A stretch of DNA of 64,000 nt, from contig JAFTIR010000033.1 of the NCBI GenBank assembly GCA_017456765.1, positions 1-64,000 on the forward strand, in the 5' to 3' direction. Each line of letters begins with the position of its first letter. Positions within the stretch are counted from its first letter, which is position 1. Origin of the DNA: Clostridia bacterium (GTDB lineage: Bacteria > Bacillota > Clostridia > Oscillospirales > CAG-382). Positions 33,781 to 41,445 of this stretch are shown one piece after another. The notes under the pieces are model-generated. The model was not told the DNA's origin. It ran no database searches and worked only from the letters and a program-made list of their open reading frames with translations. Both the position numbers and the translations under genes were made by a program.

Positions 33781-34766
33781 AGCTACGCCGAGCGACGACT
33801 GTTTTTTCAAAATTTTGTTCTGACATGGAAATTCTTCCGTCATATACTCCCTTGTTTCTTGTGGATTCGTCGGGAAGAATTGTAAACAAGCAGAGACTTG
33901 TTACGAAAAAAGAGGATTTTGAAAGTATTTATAACCTTGTCGACCAAAGCGAGCTTCCTTTTATGCTCGGACAGAGCGATAAAAGCGATGCGTATGCCGT
34001 CAGAGGAAGGATAGACGACGGAAAGAATTTTATTGTTGTTTCAAAGGACAGGGACGGTTTTTCGAGGTGTGTTGTCTGTTCATATTCCGAGGATAAATGT
34101 ATACGTCTTCATGATTACATAGAAAAACTGTGCAGTTATAAGGATTATCTCGACTCCTTCTCAAGCCTTGCATTTTCTTCTGCCGCAAGACTTCCTGCAA
34201 AACGGCTTTTCAGAATGAAACTGAGCGGAGCGCTTGAGCTTGTAAATCTTGCGTCGGGCAGGGAAAACGACGGCGAAAGGCGATTTTCATTTCCCGTGTC
34301 ACTTGCGCTTGAGAAATTGTGTGCATTTGCTTCAAAGACAGGCAGCGGTGTAGTTGAGTTTTCGGACAAAGGCGTGGATGCCGAAACGGTGGTGAACGCA
34401 CCCGAGGCATTTTTTAGGCTTATTGTCAGCGCTGCTGCACTTGTCATGAGACACGGTGTAAACGCAAAGGTTAGTGTTTCGGCAGAGAAGCTGACGGACG
34501 ACCTGGCAAGAATTGTTTTTGTAACGCAAAGCAGGAAAGAGGAACGTGACATATATGAATCGGCGCTTGTTTCTGCTTTCAGAGACAGGGGAATTGACTG
34601 CAGGGTCCTTGATGACGCAAAGGAATATTCTCTGTTTGTTGATGTGCCTCTTGAAAAGCGCGAAAAGATAGTGCTTGCGGATGTCTATGAAATTTCAACA
34701 AGAATTGACTTTCTTATTAGCGAACAGGTTCTCATGGATATGTACTACACAATATCTGACATATAA
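33759..34766 (+). CDS. Protein of unknown function coupled to tmcAL
   Basis: 335 residues, not recognised. No signal peptide or membrane helix. The N-terminal ~110 residues look like a PAS-type sensor fold (PLFLVDSSGRIVNKQRLVTK). The middle has a helical segment (YKDYLDSFSSLAFSSAARLP) and the C-terminal part alternates strands and helices in a way compatible with a degenerate histidine-kinase-like ATPase domain, but no N, G1 or G2 box is visible. The GTG start overlaps tmcAL by 22 bases with ggagg 10 bases upstream, so it is translationally coupled. Confidence 0.7.
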   Translation: MHKTPPVKLRRATTVFSKFCSDMEILPSYTPLFLVDSSGRIVNKQRLVTKKEDFESIYNLVDQSELPFMLGQSDKSDAYAVRGRIDDGKNFIVVSKDRDGFSRCVVCSYSEDKCIRLHDYIEKLCSYKDYLDSFSSLAFSSAARLPAKRLFRMKLSGALELVNLASGRENDGERRFSFPVSLALEKLCAFASKTGSGVVEFSDKGVDAETVVNAPEAFFRLIVSAAALVMRHGVNAKVSVSAEKLTDDLARIVFVTQSRKEERDIYESALVSAFRDRGIDCRVLDDAKEYSLFVDVPLEKREKIVLADVYEISTRIDFLISEQVLMDMYYTISDI

Positions 34767-34791
34767 AAAATCCCCGTTTTACGGGGATTTT
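34765..34791 (+). terminator. Bidirectional terminator
   Basis: aaaaatccccg-tttta-cggggatttt, a GC-rich stem between A and T runs, shared with the convergent AraC gene. Confidence 0.88.
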
Positions 34792-34792
34792 G

Positions 34793-35611
34793 CTATTTAC
34801 AGTATATGTACTCCTCCACTTCTCCCAATTTCTTTTTCTGAATAAGCTCTCTGTCGAGCTTTACATCAGAGGGGGAGATGCCGTGGTATTTTTTGAACAT
34901 CTTTGAGAAATTATAGGCATCGGAGTAGCCGCACATGGTTGCCGCTTTGTTTACGGCAAAGCCGGCACGCAAAAAGTCGTATGCGGCATTGAGGCGTGTT
35001 CGTACAAGGTGGTTTACGATTGTTATTCCGAATTCCCGTTTGAATAGCCGTAACAAATACCGTCTGTCTATGCTCAAAGATTCGGCAATTTGTTCTACGC
35101 TTATATCCTCCATGTAATGGAGCTTTATGTAGTCTTTTGCTCTGAACGCGTAACCCGGCATATCGTCAGGAGAGGGAGGAATGATTTCCTCAAACAACCG
35201 AATCAGGCAAACGAGATATTTTTCGGGACAACATATTCCCTGATTAACAAGGTCTCTTATGTTCTCAAAAATCGAACGGTCCTTTATGGTTACCACGGGC
35301 AGAAGCTCTTTTGTTCTCTCGCAGACTGTTCCGGAAAAGGCAATCCATATATATAACCAAGGGTCTTTTTCGTCAGCCTGATAAAAGGTTATTTCGTCGG
35401 GGTTTATGATAAAAGCCTGTCCTGCCTCGATTTTATAGGTGCCGTCCTTGTTTCGGAAAATGCCTTTCCCTCTGACGCAGTAGTGAATTATGCCGTGACG
35501 GCGAACGGCGGGACCGTAGGAATGGAGACTCTTGCACTGGGACATACCTGCGAAAATAGGTCGTATGTCATTATATTTTATAAGTCCCTGAGTAAAGTTA
35601 ATTTGCGGCAA
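34793..35611 (-). CDS. AraC family regulator, probably of the GH4 gene
   Basis: 272 residues: an N-terminal cupin-like sensing domain (GIIHYCVRGKGIF ... AGQAFIINPDEITFYQAD) and a C-terminal double HTH (ISVEQIAESLSIDRRYLLRLFKREFG ... AATMCGYSDAYNFSKMFKKYHGISP). It is divergent from the alpha-galactosidase gene, like MsmR/MelR-type activators. Its start region abuts a dyad overlapping its own -10. Confidence 0.9.
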   Translation of the reverse strand: MPQINFTQGLIKYNDIRPIFAGMSQCKSLHSYGPAVRRHGIIHYCVRGKGIFRNKDGTYKIEAGQAFIINPDEITFYQADEKDPWLYIWIAFSGTVCERTKELLPVVTIKDRSIFENIRDLVNQGICCPEKYLVCLIRLFEEIIPPSPDDMPGYAFRAKDYIKLHYMEDISVEQIAESLSIDRRYLLRLFKREFGITIVNHLVRTRLNAAYDFLRAGFAVNKAATMCGYSDAYNFSKMFKKYHGISPSDVKLDRELIQKKKLGEVEEYIYCK

Positions 35612-35638
35612 AATATCACCCCGTCTATTTGTTATTAT

Positions 35639-35667
35639 GTAACTTCATTATAACACGAAGTTGTTAC
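35639..35667. promoter_or_regulatory. Dyad between AraC gene and GH4 gene
   Basis: gtaacttc (35639-35646) and gaagttgttac (35657-35667) form an imperfect inverted repeat around a minus-strand TATAAT (35652-35647). It is a candidate autoregulatory site. On the plus strand TATTAT (35700) is the best -10 for the GH4 gene. Confidence 0.5.
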
Positions 35668-35748
35668 AAAAATCAATGGATTTTCGCGCAAATATGTGGT
35701 ATTATTTGCTCGTAAGGACACAAAACAACAAATGAAAGGCGGATATAC

Positions 35749-37068
35749 ATGGCAAAAATTACATTTATGGGTGCAGGAAGCACGGTTTTTGCAAAAAATG
35801 TTCTCGGAGACTGCATGATGACACAGGCTCTTGGCGAATCAGAAATTGCACTTTATGATATTGACAAGGACAGACTTGAGGAATCCTGTGCTTTGCTTAC
35901 GGCAATCAATGAAAAGTACAATGGCGGCAAAGCAAACATTAAAATCTATCACGGCGTACCAAATAGAAAAGATGCGCTTCGCGGTGCAGATTTTGTAGTA
36001 AACGCCATTCAGGTCGGCGGCTATGACCCTTGTACAATCATGGACTTTGAAATCCCCAAGAAGTACGGACTTCGCCAGACAATTGGAGATACTCTCGGAA
36101 TCGGCGGCATTTTCAGAGGGCTTAGAACAATTCATGTGATGCGTGATTTTGCAAGGGATATGGAAGAAGTATGTCCGAACGCATGGCTTCTCAACTACAC
36201 GAATCCCATGGCAATTCTCACAGGTTTCATGCAGAGATACACGGGTGTTAAAACGATTGGCCTTTGTCACAGCGTTCAGGTTTGTACGGAGAGTCTTTTG
36301 CAGCACACCCTTGACATGAAGGATGTAAAGGTGGGCAGAGAGCTTATTGCAGGCATCAACCACATGGCATGGCTTCTTGAAATCTATGACGACAAGGGAA
36401 ATGACTTGTATCCCGAAATCAGAAGAAGAGCTGCGACAAAGAATAACGAAAAGCATTGGAATATGGTAAGGGTTGATTACATAAATAAGCTCGGTTATTA
36501 TGTAACCGAATCAAGTGAGCACAATGCAGAGTACAATCCCTTCTACATCAAATCCAAGTACCCCGAGCTTATTGAAAAATTTAACATCCCTCTTGACGAA
36601 TACCCAAGACGTTGTATTAAGCAGATTGAGGGCTGGAAGAAGCAGAAGGAAGACATCCTTAACGGGGGCGACATTGAACACAAGCGTTCCCACGAATACG
36701 CTTCTCATATTATGGAATCCATTGTTACAAACACTCCCTACAGAATCGGCGGAAATGTAATAAACAACGGTTTTATTACAAATCTTCCCTCTGATGCCTG
36801 CGTAGAAGTACCCTGTCTTGTTGATGGCAGTGGCATAAGAGGTTGTCATGTAGGAAAGCTTCCCGTTCAGCTTGCGGCAATGAACATGACAAACATAAAC
36901 CCCCAGCTTCTCACAATCGAGGCGGCGGCCACGGGCAAGAAGGAACACATCTACCACGCAGCAATGCTCGACCCGCACACTGCGGCAGAGCTTTCTGTTG
37001 ACGACATTATCAAGATGTGTGACGAGCTTTATGACGCGCATATCGAGGCAGGTTATCCCGTTCTTTGA
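35749..37068 (+). CDS. melA: GH4 family alpha-galactosidase
   Basis: 439 residues. The NAD-binding start ITFMGAGSTVFAKN, the LNYTNPMA segment, and the CHSVQ metal-ligand Cys motif place it in glycoside hydrolase family 4, closest in motif to alpha-galactosidase MelA. GH4 enzymes use NAD+ and Mn2+ in an oxidation-elimination mechanism. 6-phospho-alpha-glucosidases of the same family are the alternative. No permease or PTS gene is adjacent; galK at 60257 could feed galactose into the Leloir pathway. Confidence 0.88.
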   Translation: MAKITFMGAGSTVFAKNVLGDCMMTQALGESEIALYDIDKDRLEESCALLTAINEKYNGGKANIKIYHGVPNRKDALRGADFVVNAIQVGGYDPCTIMDFEIPKKYGLRQTIGDTLGIGGIFRGLRTIHVMRDFARDMEEVCPNAWLLNYTNPMAILTGFMQRYTGVKTIGLCHSVQVCTESLLQHTLDMKDVKVGRELIAGINHMAWLLEIYDDKGNDLYPEIRRRAATKNNEKHWNMVRVDYINKLGYYVTESSEHNAEYNPFYIKSKYPELIEKFNIPLDEYPRRCIKQIEGWKKQKEDILNGGDIEHKRSHEYASHIMESIVTNTPYRIGGNVINNGFITNLPSDACVEVPCLVDGSGIRGCHVGKLPVQLAAMNMTNINPQLLTIEAAATGKKEHIYHAAMLDPHTAAELSVDDIIKMCDELYDAHIEAGYPVL

Positions 37069-37146
37069 TAAAGAACCAAAGAGAAAAGATCCCACACAAC
37101 ACTCTTTCTTAAAATTTAATCAAATGCTTGGTGCATAAATGAAGCG

Positions 37147-37183
37147 TTCCCCGATGTCAAAAGGTGACATCGGGGAATTTTTA
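37147..37183 (+). terminator. Terminator between GH4 and aldolase genes
   Basis: A 13-bp perfect stem ttccccgatgtca/tgacatcggggaa and a T run; convergent genes flank it. Confidence 0.9.
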
Positions 37184-37213
37184 TGTATTTGATTTGTTAT
37201 GCAGCACTTACTC

Positions 37214-37978
37214 TCAAAAATATTTTTTTATTGTTTCTAGGATGTTTTTTCCGCAATTGTACACAAAACACCAATCTGCGCCCGCAAAGAGCATGTCAAG
37301 GTCAAATTCCGACCATTTTTTGATATCGGAATCTGCCATGCCTCCTGCGAGACCTATATATTTTCCGTGTTTTTTGAGTATTTTTACCGCTTTTTCTATC
37401 TGGGAAATTGTTTTTTCTCCAAAAACATTCATAAAATCCCCGACAGAGCCTGACAAATCATTTGGTCCAAAGATAAATCCGTCAACAAATGGGATTTTGG
37501 CAATTTCCTCGAGGTCATCTATCGCACCGATGTTTTCTATTTGCACAAATCTTAACATATCAAAGTTTTTCTTCTCAACATACTCGATTACATCCTCTGC
37601 ACCATAGCCTATTGCGCGTATAGGTCCAAAGCCTCTCGAGCCGTGTGGCGGATAAAGTGTCATGTCAATGAGCCTTTTTACATCTTCTGCTGACTTTACC
37701 ATGGGGAAAATTATTCCGTCGGGTCCCATTTCAAGAACCTTCTTTGTTACAGTCAAATCGTCCTGTGGCAGACGGACAATCGCAGGGATACCACCTGAGC
37801 GTGCGGCGTTCAGGTGACACAAAACATCTTTTTCGCTCATGTATGTGTGCTCCATGTCAATCCATACGCAGTCATACCCGATTTTTCCCATAACTTCGCA
37901 CAAACATGGGTCTGTGAGGCTTACAAGTGTTCCCTTTATCCTTTCTTTGTTTTCAAGTTTATACCGTAAAGAATTCAT
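37214..37978 (-). CDS. HpcH/HpaI family aldolase
   Basis: 254 residues of the phosphoenolpyruvate/pyruvate-aldolase fold. GYDCVWIDMEHTYMS, AIVRLPQDD, GIIFPMVKSAEDV, QIENIGAIDDLEEIAKI and GPNDLSGS follow the family order, with the metal-binding Glu and Asp of QIEN and GPNDLS. Likely substrates are 2-keto-3-deoxy sugar acids. The start ATG 37978 has agaggtg; a longer open frame to 38062 lacks a site. It is divergent from an AraC-type regulator, suggesting a small sugar-acid module. Confidence 0.86.
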   Translation of the reverse strand: MNSLRYKLENKERIKGTLVSLTDPCLCEVMGKIGYDCVWIDMEHTYMSEKDVLCHLNAARSGGIPAIVRLPQDDLTVTKKVLEMGPDGIIFPMVKSAEDVKRLIDMTLYPPHGSRGFGPIRAIGYGAEDVIEYVEKKNFDMLRFVQIENIGAIDDLEEIAKIPFVDGFIFGPNDLSGSVGDFMNVFGEKTISQIEKAVKILKKHGKYIGLAGGMADSDIKKWSEFDLDMLFAGADWCFVYNCGKNILETIKKYF

Positions 37979-38097
37979 TTTTTTCACCTCTTGGATAATT
38001 ATACAAGCATATATACCAATTAACCATAGGAATTTTTGCAAAAAGCATTGTAATTCCTGCAAAATTGTATTATACTCAATCCATATGGGGTGATAAT

Positions 38098-38874
38098 GTG
38101 GAAGATACCTTCGAATATTATATTGAAGAAGAGGATTTTCATTTCAAATATGCCAAAGGAGCGCCGTCTGTCAAAGGTCGGGAATTTCACGACTACAACG
38201 AGTTTGTTTTCTTTATAGACGGGAAAGCGCGTCTTATTTCAAAAAACATTCAGCAACACCTTGAACGCGGTAGCATCATAATAATTCCTCAGGAGTATTT
38301 CCATCAGTTCTGTATTACGAAGCCGCAAAGCTATGTGCGCTGTATTCTTGGATTTAGCAGAACAAGCGAGATGTCAGAGTTGATTTGTGATGTTATGGAT
38401 TCTGTAAAGGTAATATCTGCACCGGAGGAAAGACTCATCGGGGTTTTTGAGAATGTGATGGAAATTATTAAAAGCGACCTTGGCAGAAAGGAAAAGGTCT
38501 TGTTTATAAGGTCGTCACTCATACAGCTTCTTGTGTATTTCAGGCAAAGCTGCAGCGAAGTGATTGAAAAAAGCACAATGCTTTCCCCGACTGTAATTGG
38601 AGCACTCGGTATAATTGACGAAAAATACAATAAAAATCTGTCTGTTGAATCTATTGCAAATTTGCTTTATGTCTCTGCATCTTCTCTTTCCCACAAGTTC
38701 AGAAAGGAACTTAACATTTCGGTATATCAATACATAACAAAAAAGCGGCTCATGGAGGCACACAAGCTCATAAAGGCGGGCGAAACAATTTCGCACTCAG
38801 CAGAAAAGTGCGGATTTTCCGACTATTCGTGCTTTTACAGGCTGTATAAGAAGTATTATAAAAGTACTCAGTAA
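38098..38874 (+). CDS. AraC family regulator, probably of the aldolase gene
   Basis: 258 residues: cupin N-terminus (FHDYNEFVFFIDGKARLIS ... IIPQEYFHQF) and C-terminal AraC HTH pair (LSVESIANLLYVSASSLSHKFRKEL ... AEKCGFSDYSCFYRLYKKYY). The GTG start at 38098 is set by ggggtg 5 bases upstream. It is divergent from the HpcH/HpaI aldolase, with 119 bases between. Confidence 0.88.
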   Translation: MEDTFEYYIEEEDFHFKYAKGAPSVKGREFHDYNEFVFFIDGKARLISKNIQQHLERGSIIIIPQEYFHQFCITKPQSYVRCILGFSRTSEMSELICDVMDSVKVISAPEERLIGVFENVMEIIKSDLGRKEKVLFIRSSLIQLLVYFRQSCSEVIEKSTMLSPTVIGALGIIDEKYNKNLSVESIANLLYVSASSLSHKFRKELNISVYQYITKKRLMEAHKLIKAGETISHSAEKCGFSDYSCFYRLYKKYYKSTQ

Positions 38875-38876
38875 AA

Positions 38877-38906
38877 AAGCAGTCCGAACGGACTGCTTTA
38901 CTTTTT
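38877..38906 (+). terminator. Terminator after AraC gene
   Basis: agcagtccg-aa-cggactgct with a T-rich tail. Confidence 0.88.
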
Positions 38907-38910
38907 ATAA

Positions 38911-38988
38911 TGGGGTGGGATATGGGATTCGAACCCATGGCCTCCAGGGCCACAACCTGGCGCTCTAACCAACTGAGCTAATCTCACC
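38911..38988 (-). tRNA. tRNA-His (GTG)
   Basis: Full cloverleaf. Anticodon stem CCAGG/CCTGG with loop TTGTGGC gives anticodon GTG. The extra 5' G (G-1) opposite C73 is the His identity element, and CCA is encoded. One acceptor pair is A4-C69, a mismatch. Confidence 0.95.
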
Positions 38989-39011
38989 ATATTGTTGCCT
39001 TAAAGACAACG

Positions 39012-39029
39012 TGGCGTGCCTTGAGGGAC
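39012..39029 (-). repeat. Duplicated 3' end of tRNA-Arg
   Basis: 18 bases (TGGCGTGCCTTGAGGGAC on the plus strand) are identical to 39202-39219, the CCA end, acceptor and part of the T arm of tRNA-Arg. The rest of the tRNA is missing. Such duplications typically mark attachment sites left by integrative elements, or a deleted tRNA copy. Confidence 0.6.
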
Positions 39030-39082
39030 AAAATGCTTCGCATTTTACCTGCTCACAACAAGTTGCTCGCACCTTTTGTCTA

Positions 39083-39106
39083 AAAATATGCCGTCGGGCA
39101 TATTTT
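39083..39106. other. Hairpin in tRNA spacer; remnant T-arm at 39127-39143
   Basis: aaaatatgcc-gtcg-ggcatatttt is a 10-bp perfect hairpin, and aaaatgc-ttc-gcatttt lies at 39030. At 39127-39143 a T-arm-like GGGTTCGAGTCCC occurs on the plus strand without a matching tRNA body. No gene is visible in 38989-39201. Confidence 0.5.
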
Positions 39107-39201
39107 CTTAACGCCAAAAGCCCTCTCAGGGTTCGAGTCCCCTAAAGCCTCTGTCAAAAGTGCAACGGAAAATGCTCTTGCTTGTTTTTGTGGCAAAAAA
39201 C

Positions 39202-39278
39202 TGGCGTGCCTTGAGGGACTCGAACCCCCGACCTACTGCTTAGAAGGCAGTTGCTCTATCCAGCTGAGCTAAAGGCAC
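39202..39278 (-). tRNA. tRNA-Arg (TCT)
   Basis: 77 bases with encoded CCA. Anticodon stem ACTGC/GCAGT, loop CTTCTAA, anticodon TCT. The T arm has GGTTCGAGTCC. Confidence 0.96.
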
Positions 39279-39294
39279 GGATATAATAAAAAAG

Positions 39295-39368
39295 TGGAGC
39301 GGGTGAAGGGAATCGAACCCTCGCTGCCAGCTTGGAAGGCTGGAGTTCTACCATTGAACAACACCCGC
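39295..39368 (-). tRNA. tRNA-Gly (TCC)
   Basis: 74 bases with encoded CCA. Anticodon stem CCAGC/GCTGG, loop CTTCCAA, anticodon TCC. The three tRNA genes are likely co-transcribed from the right. Confidence 0.96.
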
Positions 39369-39658
39369 ATATTCAAAGGCTCGCTCTTGCGACTTACCTA
39401 TGATAACATAAAAAAATATGTTTGTCAAGTGTTTTTTTGCGATTTTTCCTAATTTGCCAACTTTTCCCATGAGTTTGTTTTACTCCTCTTATCTTTTGTG
39501 CAAACTGCCGCAAATTTACCCCAAATTTTACACCGCAGAAGCCCGAAAAGCCGCAAAAACAATCATTTCCAACACAAAACAACACCCGATTTTGCCAAAT
39601 ATGCGAAATATTGTATAAAACGCATATAAAACAATGTAAAATTTGTGCAATCTGCTTA
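39369..39658. other. Gene-free AT-rich stretch
   Basis: About 290 bases between the tRNA cluster and the microcompartment promoter. Only short unconvincing open frames are present. The minus-strand tRNA promoter must lie here, but no consensus pair stands out. Confidence 0.4.
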
Positions 39659-39687
39659 TGGACTTATCGGCGTATCCATGTTATAAT
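39659..39687 (+). promoter_or_regulatory. Promoter of the microcompartment operon
   Basis: TGGACT, a 17-base spacer, and extended -10 TGTTATAAT (39679-39687), about 200 bases upstream of the first gene. Confidence 0.6.
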
Positions 39688-39780
39688 ATGTTGTAATGTT
39701 GAATGATGTTGAGTTTTGTTGGTGCTTTGTGGGGTAAAAACAACACAAAACCACACGAAACACCTGCCAGATTACAACAT
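39688..39780 (+). promoter_or_regulatory. 93-bp fold-back at start of microcompartment leader
   Basis: ATGTTGTAAT (39688-39697) is repeated inverted as attacaacat (39771-39780). Inside, gttttgttg pairs with caacacaaaac, and ggtgctttgtgg with ccacacgaaacacc. The strand could adopt alternative hairpins or present protein-binding dyads. No known riboswitch or ANTAR site was recognised. Confidence 0.5.
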
Positions 39781-39795
39781 AAAACCACATTTTTA

Positions 39796-39830
39796 GGGCA
39801 GAGCTGCAAAAAATGAGAGCAGGGCTGTCC
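39796..39830 (+). promoter_or_regulatory. Second leader hairpin, microcompartment operon
   Basis: gggcagagctgc (39796-39807) pairs with gcagggctgtcc (39819-39830), 10 pairs with a 2x2 internal loop, closing an A-rich loop. No T run follows, so it is not a simple terminator. Confidence 0.45.
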
Positions 39831-39891
39831 AAGTTGTGCGTAATGACAACCGTTTATAAAACACACTTTAAGATAGAAGAGGAGAAAAAAT

Positions 39892-41274
39892 ATGCTGGAC
39901 GAAAGAATGATTAGTGAAATCGTAGCAAGCGTAGTAAAATCCACAATGGGTACTCCCAATAAGCAGAAGGGCGTATTCTCAACAATGTCCGAGGCACTCG
40001 CTGCCGTTGAAAAGGCGTATAAGCAGTACAGAAGCTACTCTATCGAGCAGAGAGAAAAGATGATTGCAAAAATCAGAGAACTCACACTCGCAGAGGCTGA
40101 AAATATGGCAAAGCTCGGTGTTGAAGAAACAGGCATGGGCAGAGTTTCCGATAAGATTATAAAGCACCAGCTTGTTGCTAACAAGACTCCCGGTACAGAG
40201 GATATTCATCCTACTGCAATGTCGGGCGATGCAGGTCTTACACTTATCGAAATGGCACCCTACGGTGTTATCGGCTCCATTACTCCCTCAACAAACCCCA
40301 GTGAAACAGTTATCTGTAACTCTATCGGTATGATTGCGGGCGGAAATGCTGTTGTATTCAATCCTCACCCCAATGCATGCAAGACTGCAAACTATGCGGT
40401 AGACCTTGTAAACAGAGCAATCCTTGAGGCAGGCGGTCCCGAAAACCTTGTTGTTACAGTTGAAAATCCCACAAAGGAAAGCTCTGACGAAATGATGGCT
40501 TCTCCTATTGTCAAGATGCTTGTTGCAACAGGCGGCCCCGGTGTTGTTAAGGCGCTTCTTTCCTCCGGCAAGAAGGCAATAGGTGCAGGTGCTGGTAATC
40601 CCCCTGTAATTGTTGACGATACTGCAGATGTTGAAAAGGCAGGACGGGATATTGTTCTCGGCGCATCCTTTGACAACAATCTTCCCTGTATTGCAGAAAA
40701 GGAATGCTTTGCATTTGATAATATCACAGACCAGCTTATCTCTTCCATGCAGAAGAATGGTGCATACCTCATCAAGGGCGAGCAGATTGACCAGCTTGTA
40801 AAGGTATGTCTTGTTGAAAAGAACGGCAAATACTGCATCAATAAGGACTGGGTAGGCAGAGATGCTTCAAAGTTCCTTAAGGCAATTGGAATTGAAGCTG
40901 ATGCAAGACTTGTTATTGCAGAAGTTCCTGCAGATCATCCCTTTGTATATGTTGAAATGATGATGCCTGTACTTGGTATTGTCAGAGTAAAGAACATAGA
41001 TGAGGCTATTGAGCTTGCTTGTAAGGCAGAACACGGCAACCGCCACTCTGCTCACATTCACTCAAAGAACGTTGACCACCTCACAAGATTTGCAAAGGCT
41101 GTTGAAACAACAATCTTTGTTAAGAATGCACCCAGCTATGCAGGTATAGGTGCAGGCGGCGAAGGTTATACTACATTTACAATCGCAGGCCCCACAGGTG
41201 AAGGTCTGACTGCGGCGCACTCCTTTACACGTCAGAGAAGATGCGTGCTTGTTGACGGCTTCCACATCGTTTAG
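39892..41274 (+). CDS. CoA-acylating aldehyde dehydrogenase, PduP/EutE type
   Basis: 460 residues converting an aldehyde plus CoA and NAD+ to acyl-CoA. The catalytic Cys266 lies in DNNLPCIAEKE. AVVFNPHPNA, GAGAGNPPV and the C-terminal GEGLTAAHSFTRQRRCVLVDGF are typical. The first ~18 residues (LDERMISEIVASVVKSTM) form an amphipathic helix followed by a Thr/Pro/Asn/Lys linker, like encapsulation peptides that target enzymes into microcompartments. First gene of the aldehyde dehydrogenase-BMC-T-PduL operon; aagaggag site. The aldehyde source is not encoded here. Confidence 0.93.
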   Translation: MLDERMISEIVASVVKSTMGTPNKQKGVFSTMSEALAAVEKAYKQYRSYSIEQREKMIAKIRELTLAEAENMAKLGVEETGMGRVSDKIIKHQLVANKTPGTEDIHPTAMSGDAGLTLIEMAPYGVIGSITPSTNPSETVICNSIGMIAGGNAVVFNPHPNACKTANYAVDLVNRAILEAGGPENLVVTVENPTKESSDEMMASPIVKMLVATGGPGVVKALLSSGKKAIGAGAGNPPVIVDDTADVEKAGRDIVLGASFDNNLPCIAEKECFAFDNITDQLISSMQKNGAYLIKGEQIDQLVKVCLVEKNGKYCINKDWVGRDASKFLKAIGIEADARLVIAEVPADHPFVYVEMMMPVLGIVRVKNIDEAIELACKAEHGNRHSAHIHSKNVDHLTRFAKAVETTIFVKNAPSYAGIGAGGEGYTTFTIAGPTGEGLTAAHSFTRQRRCVLVDGFHIV

Positions 41275-41302
41275 CGGGGAGCCCCCGCGGGCAATTTCGC
41301 GG
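41274..41302 (+). repeat. Post-gene hairpin repeat, copy C
   Basis: gcgggg-ag-c-ccccgc begins in the stop codon of the aldehyde dehydrogenase gene and is followed by GGGCAATTTCGCGG. Same layout as at 1015, 2443 and 42788. Confidence 0.5.
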
Positions 41303-41348
41303 CAATGTGATTGCGTCTGAAATGTGGTCGCCCGCGAAGTGACAGCGT

Positions 41349-41381
41349 CGTTTGACTGCCATAAATTCAAGCAGTCAAACG
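41349..41381 (+). other. Intercistronic hairpin
   Basis: cgtttgactgc/gcagtcaaacg, an 11-bp perfect stem followed by A-rich DNA. On the plus strand it lacks a T run, so it probably stabilises or processes the mRNA between the enzyme and shell genes and may set different protein levels. Confidence 0.5.
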
Positions 41382-41445
41382 AAAAAACAAAAAAGTTCTT
41401 TGCCGGTTTTCTCAAAAAGAATGTCGGTGGAAAGGAAATATGCTA

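Noticed and set aside
39000..39160. A fourth tRNA gene
   Set aside because: Only an 18-bp 3' end and an isolated T-arm-like sequence are present; no anticodon or D arm can be folded.
39688..39830. ANTAR/EutV-type dual hairpin or cobalamin riboswitch before the BMC operon
   Set aside because: The paired hexaloop hairpins with conserved A1/G4 and the B12 box are not visible.
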